DNA of 18,187 nt from Microbacteriaceae bacterium. Its GTDB lineage: Bacteria; Actinomycetota; Actinomycetes; Actinomycetales; Microbacteriaceae. The stretch lies in NCBI GenBank assembly GCA_009925875.1, contig RFQD01000004.1, positions 1 to 18,187 on the forward strand. The letters are read 5' to 3'. The position numbers were made by a program, and so were the translations under genes. Shown in pieces: positions 14,207-18,187 of this stretch; positions within the stretch are counted from its first letter, which is position 1; every line of letters begins with the position of its first letter. The notes beneath the pieces were generated by a model. That model had not been told where the DNA came from. It was given only the letters and a program-made list of their open reading frames with translations, and ran no database searches.

Positions 14207-14658
14207 CTCGGCGACGTTCCGCACTATCGCGGGATGACGAAGGCTCGAGCCTTATTCTCGTCATTTTCGCGGGTCTGCTGTGCGCGGCACTCGTCATCGC
14301 CGTGTCGGCCGCAACGAGTTTGTATCTCGAACGCAAGCGCCTGTTTAGCCTCGCGGATGCTGCGTCTCTCGTGGGTGCCGAGAGCTTTCGAGTTTCGGAT
14401 GTCACCGTGGTCAACGGTCGCGCTCAGCCTCATCTGACATCAGCGCAAGTGGCTTCTGCGGTGAAATCTTTTGTGAAGGCGTCGACACCACCCGATCTCA
14501 CCAACGTGCGTGTCGATTCGGCGCGCACACCCGACGGACGTTCCGCTGAGGTGACCCTGTCCACGATGTGGCGTCCGCCGGTCATCACTTTTTTGATGCC
14601 GGCGGGGTTGCGCATCGATGTCACGTCAACGGCGCGAAGTGTGCTGTGGGCACGCTAA
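14203..14658 (+). CDS. TadG-like pilus assembly protein (TadE/G-like N-terminal domain)
   Basis: 151 aa. SRDDEGSSLILVIFAGLLCA (9-28) begins a membrane helix (about 15-38), followed by YLERKRLFSLADAASLVGAE (41-60), the pattern of the putative Flp pilus-assembly TadE/G-like domain. Classic TadG proteins are much longer; this short form is common in actinobacterial loci. It shares ATGA with the preceding gene and is the last gene of the pilin block, 26 nt before the terminator hairpin. Confidence 0.78.
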   Translation: MTRRRSALSRDDEGSSLILVIFAGLLCAALVIAVSAATSLYLERKRLFSLADAASLVGAESFRVSDVTVVNGRAQPHLTSAQVASAVKSFVKASTPPDLTNVRVDSARTPDGRSAEVTLSTMWRPPVITFLMPAGLRIDVTSTARSVLWAR

Positions 14659-14681
14659 TCAAAACTGTCGTTGCAGTGAGC

Positions 14682-14725
14682 AAAAAATCTGATGCCCCGG
14701 TCATGACGACCGGGGCATCAGATTT
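14682..14725. terminator. Bidirectional terminator between the pilin block and the permease
   Basis: A perfect 18-bp stem spans 14685-14702 and 14708-14725, with loop ATGAC. On the minus strand it is followed by TTTTTT (stem end plus 14684-14682), a textbook terminator for the permease gene. On the plus strand the stem itself ends in ATTT, so it also serves the pilin operon, less strongly. Confidence 0.92.
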
Positions 14726-14739
14726 ATGCGTGTGCGGAG

Positions 14740-16191
14740 TTACTTGGCCGCAGCGCGCATCTTGTTGGCAACCTCAATCGCGTCACCGAACGGCACGTTG
14801 GACTTGCGTCCGGGTCGTGCGATGAACAGGTAGAGCAAACCGACGACGAGCACGACGCCGACACCCCACTGTGCGAGCACATCCGGAACGATGAGCTGCC
14901 AGAGAGCCCACAGACCGTAGGCCAGTGCCGCGATGTTGACGACGATGCCCCAGCCGCCGAGGTTCCACGGTCCGGCGGGCTTCCATCCACGGAATCGCAT
15001 AATCAGCGCCGACAGCACGACCGCCTGGAAGGCGATGTAGATGGCGGCGACCGCGAAGTCGGTGATGGGCACCAGCGTGTCGGGCGCGAAGTAAATCACG
15101 ACAGCCAGAATCATCGGGATGATGCTGGCAACCAGGAGGGCGTTTGCCGGAACCTTGTTGCGGTCGGAGATCTTTGCCATCCACTTGCTCGCGGGCAGCA
15201 TTTCGTCGCGTGCGAACGAGTGCAACAGGCGACTTGCGGCGGCCTGGAGCGACAAAACGCACGAGATGAACGCCATGACCGCGACGATCAGGAAGATCCG
15301 CATCCCGGTCGCACCAATGGCCGCGGTGAGCACCGTGGGGATTGGTGCCGGGTCTTCGACCAGCGCGGCGAGGTCCGGTGCGGCGAGCACGTAACCCGAG
15401 AAGGAGAACAGAGCCGAGATGCCACCGATGAAGATAGTGAGATACATCGCTTTGGGAACCTGGCGGGCCGCGTCCTTGACCTCTTCCGCCACGTCACCAC
15501 AGGCTTCGAAGCCGTAGAACATGAACAGACCCACGAGAGCAGCTCCGAGGAAGAGGGGAGCCCAGTCGATGATGCTGCCCTGGAAGACCTCGAAGAACAC
15601 GCTGAAGTCGTTGTGGCGGTGGAAGATGAGCAAGAACAAGCCCATTCCGACCACACCGATGAGCTCGGCCGCGAGTCCGATGCGGGCGATGCGAGCCAGT
15701 GCCTTCGTTCCACCAAGGTTGAGCAACAGGGCGAGGATCAGGAGACCGAGCGTCAGCGCGAGGTTGATTTCCGGCGTGAGTTCGGTGATTCCAAAGACCT
15801 GCGACAGGAATGGGGCGCCGAATTCCGCGACCGACGTGATGGTCACGAGCATGGCCCACACGTACACCCAGGCGGTGATCCACGCACGACGCTTGCCGGC
15901 GAGGCGGCGCATCCACGGGTAAATGCCACCAGCGATGGGGAACTGCGAGACGACCTCACCCATGACAAGAGCGACGAGAAGCTGACCCGCACCGACGATG
16001 ACGATCCACCAGATGGCGCTCGGGCCGGCGGTTGCCAGGCCCAATCCGAAGAGCGCGTAAATGGCGACCAGTGGCGACAGGTACGTGAAGCCCAGTGCCA
16101 GGGTGCTCCAGACCGACATTGAGCGGTGATATTTGCTTTCGTACCCCAGCGCGCTGAGGTGCGCGGAGTCCGATTGTTCAGTGCTAGCCAT
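14740..16191 (-). CDS. APC superfamily amino acid/amine permease
   Basis: 483 aa with about 12 membrane helices. The N-terminal hallmark is TLALGFTYLSPLVAIYALFG (residues 31-50), then a GLATAGPSAIWW region and FPIAGGIYPWMRRLAGKR; FMFYGFEACGDVAEEVKDA is in the middle of the protein. These resemble the amino acid/choline transporter branch of the APC superfamily, which imports amino acids, GABA, choline-like compounds or polyamines by cation coupling. The start is ATG 16191, with GAAAGG 5 nt upstream. Codon use is strongly biased to C- and G-ending codons, suggesting good expression. It diverges from the P450-ferredoxin-GS-like genes, making uptake of their substrate a reasonable guess. It ends at the strong hairpin at 14682-14725. 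Confidence 0.88.
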   Translation of the reverse strand: MASTEQSDSAHLSALGYESKYHRSMSVWSTLALGFTYLSPLVAIYALFGLGLATAGPSAIWWIVIVGAGQLLVALVMGEVVSQFPIAGGIYPWMRRLAGKRRAWITAWVYVWAMLVTITSVAEFGAPFLSQVFGITELTPEINLALTLGLLILALLLNLGGTKALARIARIGLAAELIGVVGMGLFLLIFHRHNDFSVFFEVFQGSIIDWAPLFLGAALVGLFMFYGFEACGDVAEEVKDAARQVPKAMYLTIFIGGISALFSFSGYVLAAPDLAALVEDPAPIPTVLTAAIGATGMRIFLIVAVMAFISCVLSLQAAASRLLHSFARDEMLPASKWMAKISDRNKVPANALLVASIIPMILAVVIYFAPDTLVPITDFAVAAIYIAFQAVVLSALIMRFRGWKPAGPWNLGGWGIVVNIAALAYGLWALWQLIVPDVLAQWGVGVVLVVGLLYLFIARPGRKSNVPFGDAIEVANKMRAAAK

Positions 16192-16354
16192 GATGACCTT
16201 TCAGTACGGGGATGCGCTCCGAGAGCGGACCATCCGCGGATGCACGTCCTTGTGCGTTTGTCACGATAGTGCTTTTTTTACCGTTAGGGATAGAGGTTTT
16301 GCGTGAACGGGAAAAAATCCTGGATGGACACCGGGCGACGGCCATACGCAAATA
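16192..16354 (-). promoter_or_regulatory. Upstream region of the permease, promoter unresolved
   Basis: No coding capacity was recognised here. The permease leader contains a small hairpin (CGCTC-CGA-GAGCG, 16215-16227, plus-strand reading) and a TATCGT -10-like box on the minus strand near 16263-16268, without a convincing -35. An AT-rich stretch with a run of seven T (plus strand) lies beside it. No riboswitch was recognised. Confidence 0.3.
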
Positions 16355-16395
16355 AAAACTTCAGTATTGAATGTTTTAGTTCGTGTGAGTACTAT
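16355..16395 (+). promoter_or_regulatory. Promoter and possible operator of the P450 operon
   Basis: TTGAAT (16367-16372) and TACTAT (16390-16395) are separated by exactly 17 nt, a good housekeeping-type promoter. It predicts a start near 16402 and a leader of about 48 nt. An imperfect inverted repeat, AAAACTTCA (16355-16363) against TTGAATGTTTT (16367-16377), covers the -35 box and could bind a repressor or activator. Confidence 0.55.
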
Positions 16396-16449
16396 CCAAG
16401 GGCAGGCAAACTTCGGCACTCACCCTCCGAACAATGAGGTTCACCACAG

Positions 16450-17643
16450 ATGACGACTGAACTCGACGTTCCCTACCTCGACATTGCTGACCCCGGATTT
16501 GCGATGCATTCGCAGGCCGTGCGGGATGCCCGAGCACGCAGCTGGTACGCAAAGACAAACTACGGCTACGCAATCCTTCGGCACGAGTACGTGTCCACGT
16601 TGCTCAAAGATCCGCGCTTACGTCAGGGCAGTGCGAAATGGCCCGAGCACAACGGTGTGCACTCCGGGTTGTTCTACGACTGGTGGACGAAATGCCTCCT
16701 GGTCCTCGAGGGGGAGGACCACCACCGCATCCGTCGCCTGTTGAACCCCGCTTTTTCGCTCAAGCATCTCGAGCCCTACCTTCCGCGTTTCGAAGCGCTC
16801 GCTGACGAACTCATCGACGACTTTCTGCCGAACGGGCAGGTTGAGTTTGTCAACGAGTTCGCGCAACCGTACGCGACGCGCGTGCTGTGCATCCTGCTCG
16901 GAATTCCCGAGTCAGAATGGCCGACGATTGCGCGTCTTGCCTCGACCATCGGGCTTGCCCTCGGTGTCACGCTGCAACAAGACCTCGCCGAGGTGGAGGC
17001 AGCCATCGCAGAACTCTACGTCTACGCCGAAGATTTGATTCGCGACCGCCAGGTCAACCCCGGTCCGGATCTGATCTCCCGATTGGTTGAGGCCAACCGC
17101 AACGGCGATTCGCTCTCCGACGACGAGCTGCGCAATGCCCTGTGCCTCCTCATCTTTGGAGGAATGGACACCACCCGAAATCAACTCGGACTCGGCGTGA
17201 TGTCGTTCCTGCAACATCCCGAGCAATGGGAGCTGTTGGCCGCGCATCCCGAGCTTGCCCCGGCAGCCGTCGAAGAAGTCATGCGCACAAACCCCACCAC
17301 GACGTGGGTCACGCGCGAAACGGTGGTCGACTTTGACTACGAAGAGTTGCACATTGATGCCGGAACGACCGTGCATTTCTTCACGCAGGTGAGTGGGACC
17401 GATCCACAGGCGTACCCCAATCCCGAAATCGACATCACGGCAGAACGTGTCGGTCACTACGGGTTTGGTGGGGGAATGCACCACTGCCTCGGGCATTTCG
17501 TCGCGCGCGCAGATATGGCCATTGCGCTGCGCGCGTTGTCGTCAAAAATGACGAATCTGCGCATCAACGGCGTCGATGAATGGATGCCCGACTCGGGCAA
17601 CACCGGACCAGTGCTGTTGCCCCTCGCTTTTGACCGTCGCTAA
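16450..17643 (+). CDS. Cytochrome P450 monooxygenase (soluble bacterial class)
   Basis: 397 aa, the usual length for a soluble bacterial P450. Motifs: EDHHRIRRL (helix C, 89-97); I-helix oxygen-activation motif GGMDTT (237-242); ExxR of helix K (E276-R279); haem-ligand loop FGGGMHHCLG (339-348) with Cys346. It inserts oxygen into an organic substrate using electrons delivered by a ferredoxin, here most likely the one encoded 27 nt downstream. The start is ATG 16450 with TGAGGT 9 nt upstream. The order P450, [3Fe-4S] ferredoxin, GS-like protein resembles the mycobacterial morpholine/piperidine oxidation operons (MorA/MorB, CYP151), so a cyclic or secondary amine is a candidate substrate. The CYP family cannot be assigned without alignment. 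No ferredoxin reductase gene is in the window. Confidence 0.92.
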   Translation: MTTELDVPYLDIADPGFAMHSQAVRDARARSWYAKTNYGYAILRHEYVSTLLKDPRLRQGSAKWPEHNGVHSGLFYDWWTKCLLVLEGEDHHRIRRLLNPAFSLKHLEPYLPRFEALADELIDDFLPNGQVEFVNEFAQPYATRVLCILLGIPESEWPTIARLASTIGLALGVTLQQDLAEVEAAIAELYVYAEDLIRDRQVNPGPDLISRLVEANRNGDSLSDDELRNALCLLIFGGMDTTRNQLGLGVMSFLQHPEQWELLAAHPELAPAAVEEVMRTNPTTTWVTRETVVDFDYEELHIDAGTTVHFFTQVSGTDPQAYPNPEIDITAERVGHYGFGGGMHHCLGHFVARADMAIALRALSSKMTNLRINGVDEWMPDSGNTGPVLLPLAFDRR

Positions 17644-17670
17644 ACCCAACTCGCTCGAAAGGGAACATCC

Positions 17671-17859
17671 ATGAAAGTCATTGTTGACCGCACGAAATGC
17701 GACAACCACGGTCAGTGCACCTTTGCCGCGCCAACGGTGTTCCGTCTCGACGAGCGCGGAATTCTGCAATACGAAGAAAACGTGGATGAGTCGTTGCGCG
17801 ACGAGGTGGAAGAGGCGTCGGACGTGTGTCCGGCTCAAGCAATTCGCATCTCCGACTAA
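17671..17859 (+). CDS. [3Fe-4S] ferredoxin, P450 redox partner
   Basis: 62 aa. The pattern C10-x2-H13-x2-C16 ... C53-P binds a [3Fe-4S] cluster; His13 stands where a [4Fe-4S] ferredoxin would have its second Cys. This CxxHxxC form is typical of actinobacterial P450-associated ferredoxins. The protein is acidic (ENVDESLRDEVEEASD), suiting docking to a P450. The start is ATG 17671, with GAAAGGGA just upstream. It lies 27 nt after the P450 stop and is surely co-transcribed with it. Confidence 0.93.
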   Translation: MKVIVDRTKCDNHGQCTFAAPTVFRLDERGILQYEENVDESLRDEVEEASDVCPAQAIRISD

Positions 17860-17948
17860 CCGACTGTCTCACTGCTCGACCCGGGTGACGCACCCTCGGT
17901 TGCCGAATCTGTATTACCTATCTCACCATCGCACAAAGGAGTGTTCGC

Positions 17949-18140
17949 GTGGCTCACGAATCGACAATCAGTTCGCTTGATGACAATGACGCGTTTGCGC
18001 GCCATCAGGCGGCCAACATGCAGCCCGATGTCATCGCACAACTGGAGAAGCACATCGCCGAGGCGGGTGTTGAATTCATCTATTACATGCTGCCCACCAT
18101 CGGTTCGAAAGTGGTGGCCAAGATGGCACGGCGAGTGTGA
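17949..18140 (+). CDS. Glutamine-synthetase-like protein, N-terminal part only (broken)
   Basis: 63 codons from GTG 17949, which has an excellent AAAGGAG (17935-17941) 7 nt upstream. The sequence LEKHIAEAGVEFIYYMLPTI (33-52), followed by GSKVVAKMA (53-61), resembles the N-terminal beta-grasp start of glutamine-synthetase-family ligases (GlnT/gamma-glutamylamide synthetase type), normally about 430-460 aa. The resemblance stops at KMA and a TGA follows at 18138. From about 18107 the DNA reads instead as GMP synthase in another frame. The 5' end looks intact (start, ribosome binding site, operon position behind the ferredoxin), so the break is either a natural recombination or an assembly join. 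If whole, it would add glutamate to an amine for catabolism. Family call is moderate because so little is present. Confidence 0.55.
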   Translation: MAHESTISSLDDNDAFARHQAANMQPDVIAQLEKHIAEAGVEFIYYMLPTIGSKVVAKMARRV

Positions 18141-18187
18141 TCAAGAGCCACCACAATGTGGGTGGGCTGCCCGAAGATATGACGCTC
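18107..18187 (+). CDS. guaA: guaA (GMP synthase) internal fragment, running off the window
   Basis: 27 codons in the frame of 18107: ESGGQDGTASV, then IKSHHNVGGLPEDMTL. IKSHHNVGGLPEDM is the highly conserved stretch near the start of the GMP synthase dimerisation domain, and ESGGxxGTA is the usual lead-in in Actinobacteria. The frame closes at a TGA at 18071 and has no start, so this is an internal piece of a gene of about 520 codons with nothing of its N-terminal two-thirds present. It overlaps the end of the GS-like frame. Confidence 0.75.

Noticed and set aside
15220..16122. Open frame of 300 codons on the plus strand inside the permease
   Set aside because: The product is a hydrophilic Asp/Glu/Arg/His-rich string, the usual antisense shadow of a GC-rich membrane protein gene; the permease has full family motifs.

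Overview
Organism. The window looks like a planktonic actinobacterium of the Microbacteriaceae type (Micrococcales). The signs are the actinobacterial form of the tad/Flp pilus locus, a Tat lipoprotein, S33-type secreted hydrolases, frequent GTG starts, start codons placed for leaderless mRNAs, and a microbial rhodopsin. It starts inside one gene and ends inside another, so it behaves like a whole contig. The taxon is an inference from family resemblance, not from a marker gene.

Layout. (1) 1-2189, minus strand: tRNA-Leu(UAG), then two DedA-family membrane proteins and a PhzF-family enzyme that runs off the left edge, tightly packed and probably co-transcribed. (2) 2247-3383: an acyltransferase-3 membrane protein. 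(3) 3419-6644: the motor half of a tad pilus locus (tadA ATPase, tadB, tadC), with overlapping or touching genes. (4) 6760-7476: a DTE-type proton-pumping rhodopsin with its own terminator. (5) 7658-10200: a membrane-anchored N,N-dimethylformamidase-like protein and a second acyltransferase-3, 2 nt apart. (6) 10208-11548, minus strand: a Tat-exported flavin amine oxidase whose usual C-terminal block lies at the N-terminus, so it appears circularly permuted. Divergent from it is a secreted lipoprotein alpha/beta hydrolase (11583-13115). (7) 13224-14658: the pilin/pseudopilin half of the tad locus (small pilin-like protein, two TadE-like proteins, one TadG-like protein), closed by a strong bidirectional terminator. 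(8) 14740-16191, minus strand: an APC amino-acid/amine permease. (9) 16450-18140: cytochrome P450, [3Fe-4S] ferredoxin and the start of a glutamine-synthetase-like gene. This gene order resembles operons for oxidation of secondary amines. (10) 18107-18187: a guaA (GMP synthase) fragment in another frame, joined abruptly to the glutamine-synthetase-like gene.

How the parts fit. The two tad blocks probably build one pilus, although about 6.6 kb of unrelated genes separates them. The permease, P450, ferredoxin and GS-like gene suggest uptake and gamma-glutamyl/oxidative breakdown of an amine, and the exported amine oxidase could add to nitrogen scavenging. The rhodopsin would supply light-driven proton-motive force.

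Main points for a second look: the circularly permuted amine oxidase; the tRNA-Leu/DedA junction with a 1-nt gap, which would leave a nearly leaderless mRNA; the rhodopsin's mixed motif set; the split tad locus; and the GS/guaA join at the right end, which may be an assembly chimera. No CRISPR array, insertion sequence, phage gene or rRNA was seen.
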